Source: Candidatus Staskawiczbacteria bacterium
GTDB taxonomy: Bacteria > Patescibacteriota > Minisyncoccia > Minisyncoccales > Staskawiczbacteraceae
Assembly: GCA_026395295.1 (NCBI GenBank)
Contig: JAPLYZ010000018.1
Span: forward strand, 1-41,869
DNA length: 41,869 nucleotides
Direction of reading: 5' to 3'
Of this stretch, positions 1 to 8,256 are shown piece after piece (the first letter of the stretch is position 1; each line of letters opens with the position of its first letter). The notes beneath the pieces were generated by a model. That model had not been told where the DNA came from. It did no database searches and was given only the letters and a program-made list of their open reading frames with translations. A program made the translations under genes and the position numbers.

Positions 1-116
1 GAAACGACATCGTCGTCTTGCATGTTGATTATCATGCTCCAATCCTGCCATCTTTTTTAACATTTTCAAGCCTTAATTTCAGGGTCCTTCTGTATTGGAA
101 ACAGAACATCATTTGA

Positions 117-359
117 GGGTCTTTCTGTATTATACAATACTATGGGCCAGTTGGCGACAGGGAAGCCTACGCTAATTTTAATATGGGCGCTGGTTTTGCG
201 CTCTTTATTCCTGACGCCGATGTTGAAAAACTTTGGGACATCCCGACCGTATATGACTTCGGCGCCGTACATGCCGGGCATGTTGAAGAGGGCAATAAGA
301 GGGTCATTATCAAACCAAAGGGTCTTGAGTACCTCGGCGAAACTTTGGGAGTCAGATGA
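117..359 (+). pseudogene. C-terminal fragment resembling AIR synthase (PurM)-like protein; in-frame TGA immediately upstream
   Basis: Frame 117-359 reads ...GPVGDREAYANFNMGAGFALFIPDADVEKLW...AGHVEEGNKRVIIKPKGLEYLGETLGVR*, resembling the PurM/AIRS C-terminus (FNMG motif). TGA at 114-116 interrupts the same frame. The window edge prevents full assessment. Confidence 0.4.
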
Positions 360-446
360 TCTTTTTTCAAGCCAATGCTTTACGGGAACGTAGAGCTCTT
401 TTTTTACTCAGCTTGCATATATTTTTTGAAATGATAAGATATTAGT

Positions 447-1130
447 ATGTTAAAGGAACTTATAGATCAATTTTACTTAGAGAATCAGAAGAATAGGGAA
501 CAGACGAAATTTTATATTACAGACGCGGGCAAGTGTCCGCGGGCTGTTTTTTTTAAGCTAAAAAATGCTCCGCGTGAGCCTTTGGACGCCAGAATTATGC
601 GCATATTTGAGCGTGGAGAAAACATTCACAGGTCAATTTTTAACATTCTTTACCGGTTAAGGTTGGGCGTTGTTACAGAAATCCCAATTCCTTCGCAGGA
701 AATTGTTTCCGGCAGAGCCGACGCCATTTTGTGCATCGGAAACGAAAATTATGTGCTGGATATCAAGAGCATAAACAGCATGATTTTCCGGAAAATGTCG
801 GCTCCCAAAGAAGAAAATATTTATCAAATACAATTATATTTACATTTTTTTAACATTAAAAAAGGCATCTTGCTTTATATAGATAAAGACCAGCAAGAGA
901 TGAAGGAGTTTTTTGTTGATTACGACGAAACGCTTTGCAAGTCGCTTTTAGATAAATTTTATGCCTTGAAAGATCAAGTGGAGAAAGGCGTCTTGCCTGC
1001 GCGCTTGGCAGGCTTTCCGCGCGATTGGCAGTGCAGTTATTGTCCTTTTAAAGACATCTGTAAAATGGCAAACGGAGATGTTGTCAGCTGGGAAGACTTC
1101 AAAAAAAAGATTGAAACGCAAACATCATAA
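447..1130 (+). CDS. PD-(D/E)XK superfamily nuclease (Cas4/RecB-like) with C-terminal Cys cluster
   Basis: N-terminal Cys (AGKCPRAVFF), GRADAIL...YVLDIKS core, C-terminal CSYCPFKDIC cluster typical of Cas4/AddB-like Fe-S nucleases. No CRISPR nearby. Confidence 0.75.
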   Translation: MLKELIDQFYLENQKNREQTKFYITDAGKCPRAVFFKLKNAPREPLDARIMRIFERGENIHRSIFNILYRLRLGVVTEIPIPSQEIVSGRADAILCIGNENYVLDIKSINSMIFRKMSAPKEENIYQIQLYLHFFNIKKGILLYIDKDQQEMKEFFVDYDETLCKSLLDKFYALKDQVEKGVLPARLAGFPRDWQCSYCPFKDICKMANGDVVSWEDFKKKIETQTS

Positions 1131-1135
1131 AGCAT

Positions 1136-1163
1136 AAAAAAATCACCGAGAGGTGATTTTTTG
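1136..1163. terminator. Bidirectional rho-independent terminator between convergent genes
   Basis: AAAAAAATCACC-GAGA-GGTGATTTTTTG: perfect stem, A-tract/U-tract on both sides. Confidence 0.85.
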
Positions 1164-1167
1164 TTTG

Positions 1168-2283
1168 CTACGGGATTAATTTTTCCGAGGAGAGCAGAGT
1201 TTTGTCTATTAAAATATAAAGCTTGCCTTCTTGCTGGTTAAAAAATATCTGAGGATTTTTAATGTCTATTTTATCGTCAGCAATTGTTATAGTTTGAGGC
1301 AAGTCTATGATATTAACATTCCCTCGGTTATCAATCTCTGAAATCGCAATTTTATTTGCAGAGGCAATAATCAGATAGTAATTATTCAGCCAAATGAAAT
1401 CTGTTATCGTTTCAGGAGATTTGTATAAAATATTTTTATTGACAGGTTCGCCAAGGATAGTAATGTATAAATTTTTCTGGTCAAAGTAAGCTATGTTTTT
1501 AGAGTCAGGAGATATTTTAGCGTTTTTTACTGGGCTGGCGAAAATGTCCAAATTGTTGGTTTTGGTATTTAACAGCAAAAGGTTGCCATTGTTGTCAACA
1601 AAAATATCTTTGTTATCGGTAATTATTTTATAAGAGCCGATTTTGCTCATCTTTATCGGGGCCAAAGTAATTTTAACCGGGTCGGTGCTGGCAAGGTTTA
1701 ACAAGTCAGATTTGTGGAGAAGACCGTCTGTACTAAGCCATATAATATTGTTGTTTTGAATCGTAAAAGCAACTATTTTTTTCAGGACAGGCGACGACTT
1801 AATGCTTGCAGGTACGGCGCTATTTTCAGGAGCGTTGGAATAGTATAAGTTATTATTTTTTATAATGAATTTTTCTTCGGTGTTGAAAGGGGATTGAGTT
1901 GTATCTTTAACAACATCAAACTTTATATTTTTTTTGAATAAAAGCACGTTTTCTAATTTTGTAACTTCTTTTCCTTTAACGGGTAAGGTTTTAACGTAGT
2001 CGTAGTAGCCATTTTTTTCTATCAAAACAGTGTGAAGATCGGGCAATAGGTTTTGTGTAAAGACTGAATTAGAAAACATTCCTGGTTTTTCCAAAATTTT
2101 AGAATCAATAACAACTCTCTCCGGAGCAGGAAAAGTCCTCACATAAATGCCTCCGGTTGCCGTGATTTTCATCTTTTCAAGATCAAATCTGTAACCTATA
2201 GAGTGCAACACTAGAATAGGAGCTATAATCAAAAAGCAAGCCACGCAAAAAAGTACTATTATTAAACGAGTTTTCTTAGTCAT
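1168..2283 (-). CDS. Membrane-anchored PEGA-domain-like / beta-propeller-like extracytoplasmic protein
   Basis: N-terminal TM (MTKKTRLIIVLFCVACFLIIAPILVLH), PEGA-like GGIYVRTFPAPERVVID, then beta-rich repeats. Start taken at the ATG at 2283 (MTKK) rather than the track start. Confidence 0.6.
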   Translation of the reverse strand: MTKKTRLIIVLFCVACFLIIAPILVLHSIGYRFDLEKMKITATGGIYVRTFPAPERVVIDSKILEKPGMFSNSVFTQNLLPDLHTVLIEKNGYYDYVKTLPVKGKEVTKLENVLLFKKNIKFDVVKDTTQSPFNTEEKFIIKNNNLYYSNAPENSAVPASIKSSPVLKKIVAFTIQNNNIIWLSTDGLLHKSDLLNLASTDPVKITLAPIKMSKIGSYKIITDNKDIFVDNNGNLLLLNTKTNNLDIFASPVKNAKISPDSKNIAYFDQKNLYITILGEPVNKNILYKSPETITDFIWLNNYYLIIASANKIAISEIDNRGNVNIIDLPQTITIADDKIDIKNPQIFFNQQEGKLYILIDKTLLSSEKLIP

Positions 2284-2378
2284 TGAAATTAGATTTATGT
2301 TATCACAAAGCGACTGTTTTTTCCATACTTTTAAGACACTTGCCAAGAAAGTTTTTTTGGATTAAGATAAAACATACT

Positions 2379-3638
2379 ATGACAGACAAGTTTGTAATTC
2401 AAGGCGAAAAAAAACTTAACGGGGAAGTTGAAGTCAGGGGTTCAAAGAATGCGGCAGGGCCAGCTCTGATGGCTTGTTTGCTTACACAAGAGGAATGCGT
2501 TATTGATAATTTGCCCTTGATTGAAGATATTTCCAGCACGTTGGACGTATTAAAGAGCATGGGAGTAAAAGTCTCGGTAAACGGAAGGATTGTTAAGGTT
2601 GAAGCAGAAAATATTTCTCCGGAAAAAGTGGATTTTGAAAAATTTTCTAAAACAAGGATTTCAGTATTATTTTTTGGAGCCCTTTTACCAAGGGTTGGTA
2701 ATTTTAAAATGCCTCCGCCTGGCGGAGACAGGATAGGTTTAAGACCAATATCTGTTCAGCTAAGAGCGTTAGAAAAATTAGGCGCAAAAATTGAGCGGGA
2801 GGGGGACATTTACAAAGTAAGTTGTAAAAAACTGGTTGGCAGTGAAATTGTTTTGGAAGAATTTTCAGTAACTGCCACAGAAGCTGTAATGCTGGCGGCT
2901 GTTTTAGCAGAAGGAACAACAATTATAAAAGGAGCGGCCTCTGAGCCTCATGTTCAGGATTTGGGAGAAATGCTTTTGAAAATGGGAGCAAAAATTAAGG
3001 GGCTTGGAACGCACACTATAAAAATAGAGGGAGTTGAAAAATTACACGGATGCAACCATAGAATAATTCCTGACCCAATAGAAGCAGGAACTTTTATAGT
3101 TATCGGAGCAATGGCTCCGGGGAAAATTAAAGTAACTGGTGTTAACTTATCGCACTTAGATTTATTTTTGGCAAAATTAGAAGAGATAGGCGTTAATTTT
3201 GAAAGAGGCGAAAATTATGTTATAGTTTCTCATTCACCAAATTTAAAAGCAATAAAAGTTCAAGCCTTGCCGTATCCGGGTTTCCCGACAGATTTACTGC
3301 CAATAATAATTCCTCTTTTACTTTCAGCAGAAGGGAAAAGCTTGGTTCACGACCCTTTGTATGAAAACAGGTTTAATTATATTCAGGAGTTGAAAAAAAT
3401 GGGAGCCAACATTGAAATGGTTGACCCGCACAGAATTTTTGTTTTTGGTCCGACAAAACTTTCAGGAGCAGGCATTGATTCGTGGGACATAAGGGGAGGA
3501 GCTTGTTTGGTAATCGCCGCGCTAGCAGCTGAGGGTCAAACAATAATTGAAAACGTCTTTCAAATTGATCGAGGATATGAGAAAATTGAGGAAAGACTGT
3601 CTGAACTTGGAGCGGATGTAAAGAGAATTTCAAATTAA
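2379..3638 (+). CDS. murA: UDP-N-acetylglucosamine 1-carboxyvinyltransferase
   Basis: EPT-synthase fold motifs: GEVEVRGSKNAAGPALMACLL, PPPGGDRIGLRP, EAGTFIVIGA, PGFPTDLLP, ENRFNYIQELKKMGA. Start taken at MTDKF. Confidence 0.95.
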   Translation: MTDKFVIQGEKKLNGEVEVRGSKNAAGPALMACLLTQEECVIDNLPLIEDISSTLDVLKSMGVKVSVNGRIVKVEAENISPEKVDFEKFSKTRISVLFFGALLPRVGNFKMPPPGGDRIGLRPISVQLRALEKLGAKIEREGDIYKVSCKKLVGSEIVLEEFSVTATEAVMLAAVLAEGTTIIKGAASEPHVQDLGEMLLKMGAKIKGLGTHTIKIEGVEKLHGCNHRIIPDPIEAGTFIVIGAMAPGKIKVTGVNLSHLDLFLAKLEEIGVNFERGENYVIVSHSPNLKAIKVQALPYPGFPTDLLPIIIPLLLSAEGKSLVHDPLYENRFNYIQELKKMGANIEMVDPHRIFVFGPTKLSGAGIDSWDIRGGACLVIAALAAEGQTIIENVFQIDRGYEKIEERLSELGADVKRISN

Positions 3639-3656
3639 AAATTAAGAATTATAGTT

Positions 3657-4664
3657 ATGTTTAATAATAAAATAGCAATTGATTTGGGAACTTGTAATTC
3701 TCTTGTCTATGTTCAGGGCAAGGGAGTTGTTTTATATGAGCCGTCGGTTGTGGCAATTTCTTTAACCGACAATAAAATTTTGGCAGTGGGCGAGAACGCT
3801 AAGGAAATGATTGGCAGAACTCCTGCCGACATAAAGGTTTACAGGCCATTAAAAGATGGAGTTATTGCTGATTACCGAGTGACTCAGGCAATGTTGAGAT
3901 ATTTTATAAACAAAACAAGTTCAAGATTTAAATTTTTTAAGCCAGAGCTTGTTATTTCTGTTCCTGCCGGAATTACCAGCACCGAAAGAAGGGCTGTAAT
4001 TGAGGCGGCGCTTTCAGCCGGAGCAAAGTCAGCTTATGTTGCCAAAGAGCCAATTTTAGCAGCCATTGGAGCTGGAATTCCCATAAATTCTTGTTCGGGG
4101 CACATGATAATTGATATTGGCGGAGGCACCTCCGAGGTGGCGGTGATTTCTTTAGGAGGCATTGTAACTTGGCACTCTGTCAGGGTTGCCGGAGACAAAA
4201 TAGACGTGGCAATTGGCGACTACATAAAGAAAAAATATAATTTGGCTATTGGAACCCAATCGGCTGAAGAAATAAAAATAAAAATTGGAACCGCTCTTCC
4301 CCAAAAAGAAGTAAAATTTTTGGAAATACAGGGCAGGGATTTAATTCTGGGTTTGCCAAGAAATATTAAAATATCTAACAACGAAGTTTGCGAGGCTATA
4401 TCCGATGTTTTGGCAGAAATTATTCAGGCGGTAAAACACGTATTGGCAGAAACTCCGCCGGAACTTTCCGCCGATATAATGAACAAAGGAATTATTATGG
4501 CAGGCGGGGGAAGTTTGTTGCCGAAAATTAACGAACTGGTAGCTCAAAGCACGGGCGTGCCTTGCTTTGTGGCGGAAGAACCTCTTTTTTGTGTTGTTAA
4601 AGGAACAGGAATAGTTTTGGAAAATTTGGAGGAATACAAAAAAGTTGTAATGTCGAAAAAATAG
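3657..4664 (+). CDS. mreB: MreB-like actin homolog (paralog 1)
   Basis: IAIDLGTCNSLVYV, PAGITSTERRAV, MIDIGGGTSEVAVISLGG, GIIMAGGGSLL. Confidence 0.95.
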   Translation: MFNNKIAIDLGTCNSLVYVQGKGVVLYEPSVVAISLTDNKILAVGENAKEMIGRTPADIKVYRPLKDGVIADYRVTQAMLRYFINKTSSRFKFFKPELVISVPAGITSTERRAVIEAALSAGAKSAYVAKEPILAAIGAGIPINSCSGHMIIDIGGGTSEVAVISLGGIVTWHSVRVAGDKIDVAIGDYIKKKYNLAIGTQSAEEIKIKIGTALPQKEVKFLEIQGRDLILGLPRNIKISNNEVCEAISDVLAEIIQAVKHVLAETPPELSADIMNKGIIMAGGGSLLPKINELVAQSTGVPCFVAEEPLFCVVKGTGIVLENLEEYKKVVMSKK

Positions 4665-4702
4665 GGTTTGCTCGGAAAATAATTTTCCTCACTTATTATT
4701 TT

Positions 4703-5461
4703 ATGCTAATCGGACATAAAAAGCAGTGGGAGTTTTTGAAAAATAAGTTTGAACTGGGCCAGCTTTCTCATGCGTATTTATTTACAGGACCAAAGGAAAT
4801 AGGCAAGAAAATGTTTGCCACAGAATTTGCAGGAATGCTTGGCTGTAAATTTCCCGATTTGATGATTGTAAGTGAAGCGAATAAAAAAGATGATAAATTT
4901 GGAGATGGCGGGGAAATAAAAATTTCACAAATAAGGGAGGTTCAAAACTTTTTGTCCTACAAATCTTATAATGGAGGATATAAAGTTGTGGTGATAGACG
5001 ACGCCGAAAAGATGAATCAGGAGGCGCAGAGCTGTTTTTTGAAAACATTAGAAGAGCCGAAAGGGAAGACATTGCTGATTATGATTTCTTCAAAACCCGA
5101 CATGCTATTGCCAACCATAATTTCCAGGTGCCAGAATGTTAAATTTTTTAAGCCAAAAGATTTACCGAAAAATCCTGAAAGACTGGAAAGGGAACAGAAA
5201 ATTTTAAGCGATTTAATTCCGGTGATGAGTTCAACTCTTGCAGATAAATTTAAGTATGCAAAAGCAATTGATTTTCAAAAGCAGCAGCTTCGCGAAATTT
5301 TAGAGGTGATGCAAAGGCATTTTAGAAAACAGCTGTTGAGTAATTTTTCAGATAAAAAAGCGAAGAAATTTTTAGAAATGTCACAAGAAATAAATAAAAA
5401 TTTATTATTTACAAACGCCAATCCGAAACTGGCTTTGGAGATATTACTAATGGAGCTGTAA
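4703..5461 (+). CDS. holB: DNA polymerase III delta-prime-like clamp loader subunit
   Basis: MLIGHKKQWEFLKNKFELGQLSHAYLFTGPKEIGKKMFA, KVVVIDDAEKMNQEAQSCFLKTLEEP, PTIISRCQNVKF. Confidence 0.8.
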   Translation: MLIGHKKQWEFLKNKFELGQLSHAYLFTGPKEIGKKMFATEFAGMLGCKFPDLMIVSEANKKDDKFGDGGEIKISQIREVQNFLSYKSYNGGYKVVVIDDAEKMNQEAQSCFLKTLEEPKGKTLLIMISSKPDMLLPTIISRCQNVKFFKPKDLPKNPERLEREQKILSDLIPVMSSTLADKFKYAKAIDFQKQQLREILEVMQRHFRKQLLSNFSDKKAKKFLEMSQEINKNLLFTNANPKLALEILLMEL

Positions 5462-5464
5462 ATT

Positions 5465-5583
5465 TATCGCTCGGCAGTATTATCGCTCGGCAACAAACTT
5501 TTTTCCGTTGCTGGTAACCCCCTTTGTCTCTGCGGAGACAAGTGGACCAGGGACTGCAAAAAGTTTATTGCCTCGCTTCACAC
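5465..5583. repeat. Intergenic element, family member A (partly duplicated left end)
   Basis: Left ends TATCGCTCGGCAG (5465) and TATCGCTCGGCAACAAACTTTTT (5481). Right end GCAAAAAGTTTATTGCCTCGCTTC directly before frr. Inner hairpin TTGTCTC-TGCG-GAGACAA. Confidence 0.7.
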
Positions 5584-6138
5584 ATGACGTACAAAGAGTT
5601 TATAGACAAGGTTAAACCGGAATTAGAAAAATCTTTTAAATTTTTAGAAGGTGAGCTGGCTAAAATAAGGACTTCAAGGGCTTCGCCGACTTTAGTTGAA
5701 GACATAGAGGTAAGCGCTTTTGGCTCAAAATTTCCATTGAAACAATTGGGCGCAATTTCCACGCCGGCAACCAACCAAATTGTGATACAGCCATGGGATG
5801 CTTCCTATATAGAGCCAATAGAAAAAGCAATTTCTCAATCGGGGTTGGGAATGTCCTGCGTTGTTGATAAAAATGTCATCAGGCTGAATTTGCCGTTGCT
5901 TACCGAGGAATACAGGATGTCTTTGGGTAAAATTATAAACGAAAAAGCAGAACAGACAAAACAGGTTATGAGAAGGCAAAGAGAAGATGTTTGGAATAAA
6001 ATTCAGGCGGCTCAAAAAGCCAAAGAGATTTCTGAAGATGACAAATTCCGTGGAAAAGACGAATTGCAAAAAGTAGTTGACGACTATCAGGAAAAAATAA
6101 AAAAGCTGGTTGAGAAAAAGAAAAACGAGCTAGTTTAA
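5584..6138 (+). CDS. frr: Ribosome recycling factor
   Basis: MTYKEFIDKVKPELEKSFKFLEGELAKIRTSRASPTLVEDIEV... and the C-terminal RRF helix. Start taken at ATG 5584. Confidence 0.95.
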   Translation: MTYKEFIDKVKPELEKSFKFLEGELAKIRTSRASPTLVEDIEVSAFGSKFPLKQLGAISTPATNQIVIQPWDASYIEPIEKAISQSGLGMSCVVDKNVIRLNLPLLTEEYRMSLGKIINEKAEQTKQVMRRQREDVWNKIQAAQKAKEISEDDKFRGKDELQKVVDDYQEKIKKLVEKKKNELV

Positions 6139-6142
6139 TCTT

Positions 6143-6226
6143 CGCTCGGCAATTAATTTTTTCTCGCAAGACATCCTCCTTCGGGGAGCCTACGTCTTGC
6201 AGCTAAAAAATTGCTTGCCTCGCTTC
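6143..6226. repeat. Intergenic element, family member B
   Basis: CGCTCGGCAATTAATTTTTT...CTAAAAAATTGCTTGCCTCGCTTC, with inner nested hairpin GCAAGAC..CTCC-TTCG-GGGAG..GTCTTGC. Sits between frr stop and rseP start. Confidence 0.7.
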
Positions 6227-6230
6227 GTAC

Positions 6231-7355
6231 ATGCTTTCAAGTATTTTAATTTTGGTGCTGGCATTTCTAAGTTTAATTGCCCTAATGATCATTCATGAGT
6301 TTGGGCATTTTATTATAGCTAAAAAATTTGGAGTAAGGGTTGATGAGTTTGGCATTGGTTATCCGCCAAGAATTTTAGGGAAAAAAATAGGAGAGACTAT
6401 TTATTCAATAAACTGGATACCGCTTGGAGCATTTGTCAGAATTTACGGCGAGGAGGGCGGTGTGGATGATTACAGAAGTTTTGTAAAACTTAAAATTTGG
6501 CAAAGATTTTTGATTATGATTGGGGGAGTGGCGGCTTTTTGGATTGTTGCCATAATTTTATTTTCAATTGTTTTTGCAATGGGCGCTGATTTGCCCGTGG
6601 GTGATCAAGATGTTCAGGGGCTTACTAATCCGCAGGTAAAAATAGTTTCGGTATCTCAAAATTCTCCGGCAGGAGCGGCAGGGTTAAAAATTGCTGACAC
6701 CATAAGAAATGTTAAAGTTGGAAATGTTGATACGAAAATTAGTAAAGTTTCAGACTTTCAAAAAATTACCGGAGAGAATAAAGGCAAAGAAATAATTTTA
6801 ACAATTGAAAGAAGTGGCAAGGCTTTTGATATTAATTTAACGCCAAGAATTAACCCACCGTCAGGCCAAGGAGCTACGGGCGTGGGGCTGGAAAGAATGG
6901 CAACTCTTATTGAAAAGACTGCCTGGTATATGGCGCCGGTTCAGGGAGTAACTTACACCTGGCAGACAACAATAAACGCGCTGAAAGGTTTGTGGCAAAT
7001 TTTGGTGAATTTGTTTTCCGGAAAAGGCGCTCCGCAGGGCGATTCTTTTGCCGGACCTCTCGGAATTACAGTATTTCTGGCAAACGCGGCAAGTTATGGC
7101 GCAGGTTTTTTCCTGTATTTTATGGGCATAATTTCCGTGATGATTGCCATATTCAATTTGTTTCCCATTCCGGCGTTGGATGGCGGAAAAATAATTTTTC
7201 TGTTGATTGAAAAAATTAAAGGCAAGCCGGTTTCAGTAAAATTTGAGCAGGGGATTACAATGACATTTTTTATAATCTTGATTGCTTTGTCTTTGTTTAT
7301 TACAGTAAAATTTGATATCCCACGTTTTACCGATTTCCTAAAAGCAAGCTTATAA
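6231..7355 (+). CDS. rseP: Site-2 protease (M50, RseP-like) with PDZ domain
   Basis: HEFGHF zinc motif, PDZ-like NSPAGAAGLKIADTI, second motif NLFPIPALDGG. Confidence 0.93.
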   Translation: MLSSILILVLAFLSLIALMIIHEFGHFIIAKKFGVRVDEFGIGYPPRILGKKIGETIYSINWIPLGAFVRIYGEEGGVDDYRSFVKLKIWQRFLIMIGGVAAFWIVAIILFSIVFAMGADLPVGDQDVQGLTNPQVKIVSVSQNSPAGAAGLKIADTIRNVKVGNVDTKISKVSDFQKITGENKGKEIILTIERSGKAFDINLTPRINPPSGQGATGVGLERMATLIEKTAWYMAPVQGVTYTWQTTINALKGLWQILVNLFSGKGAPQGDSFAGPLGITVFLANAASYGAGFFLYFMGIISVMIAIFNLFPIPALDGGKIIFLLIEKIKGKPVSVKFEQGITMTFFIILIALSLFITVKFDIPRFTDFLKASL

Positions 7356-7365
7356 AAGTAATCAA

Positions 7366-8004
7366 ATGGCTTATATTTTTTTAGATGAATCAGGAGATTT
7401 AGGATTTAATTTTAAGAAAAAGAAAACTTCAAAGTTTTTTGTAATAACCTTTTTAGCCACCGAAAACAAAAAAGTGATAGAAAAAATTGTTAAAAGAACT
7501 CACTCAGAACTAGCTAAAAAATATAAAAGAAAATTTGGCGTTCTGCATGCCACAAAAGACAAGCCAATAATTCGTCAAAGATTACTTAAAAGGTTGAGTG
7601 AAAAAGAATGTATAATAATGGCGATTTATTTAAATAAGAAAAAAGTTTATACTAATTTAAGGGAAGAAAAAAGCGTTCTTTATAATTATGTCGCGAACAT
7701 CTTATTAGATAGAATATGCACAAAGAAGATTATTACCGAGAAAGATAGTGTTGAGCTGATTGCATCTAGAAGGGAAACTAATAAATTTTTAAATGAAAAT
7801 TTTAGAAATTATATAGACAATCAAGCAAGAAGCCAACACAAAATTAATATTAATGTTAAAATTAAAACACCTTTTGAGGAAAAATCATTGCAGGCGGTGG
7901 ACTATGTCAGTTGGTCAATTTTTAGAAAATATGAATATGGAGATGACAGTTATTATAATTTAATTAAAAATAAAATAACGGAGGAGAGTCCGCTATTTCC
8001 ATAA
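7366..8004 (+). CDS. DUF3800-family protein
   Basis: MAYIFLDESGDLGF...FFVITFLA and C-terminal LQAVDYVSWSIFRKYE, characteristic of DUF3800. Confidence 0.8.
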   Translation: MAYIFLDESGDLGFNFKKKKTSKFFVITFLATENKKVIEKIVKRTHSELAKKYKRKFGVLHATKDKPIIRQRLLKRLSEKECIIMAIYLNKKKVYTNLREEKSVLYNYVANILLDRICTKKIITEKDSVELIASRRETNKFLNENFRNYIDNQARSQHKININVKIKTPFEEKSLQAVDYVSWSIFRKYEYGDDSYYNLIKNKITEESPLFP

Positions 8005-8014
8005 AAAAACAAAA

Positions 8015-8061
8015 CCCCGTGCGTTATTTGCGAGCAACCATCCGGAAGCCCACGCACGAGG
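8015..8061. other. Long-stem hairpin downstream of the DUF3800 gene
   Basis: CCCCGTGCGT (8015-8024) pairs with ACGCACGAGG (8052-8061) with one mismatch. Confidence 0.55.
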
Positions 8062-8117
8062 ATTTACCTGTTGTACTTCTATTTTACTCTATTATATCTT
8101 CTTGTCAATAGTAACTG

Positions 8118-8150
8118 GATTCGGGTCAATTCCACCATTTGACCCGAATC
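8118..8150. promoter_or_regulatory. Perfect 12-bp inverted repeat upstream of proS
   Basis: GATTCGGGTCAA-TTCCACCAT-TTGACCCGAATC. Confidence 0.7.
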
Positions 8151-8256
8151 AAAATAGTAGTTCACGCCACGTGAAAAATAGTAAAGGAGTCAGGTTGTCA
8201 TATGATAACCAACGCAAAAGTAATAAATAGAAAGTAAAAAATAAATTTTTAAAAAT

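Noticed and set aside
447-1130. Cas4-like nuclease as part of a CRISPR-Cas locus
   Set aside because: No repeat-spacer array or other cas gene seen in the window; stand-alone PD-(D/E)XK proteins are common.
5524-5583. N-terminal extension of Frr (MSLRRQVDQGLQKVYCLASH...)
   Set aside because: The extension lies in intergenic repeat element A; homology starts at MTYKEFIDK (5584).
8005-8256. T-box riboswitch upstream of proS
   Set aside because: No T-box consensus (AGGGTGGNACCGCG-like) and no specifier-loop architecture recognised.
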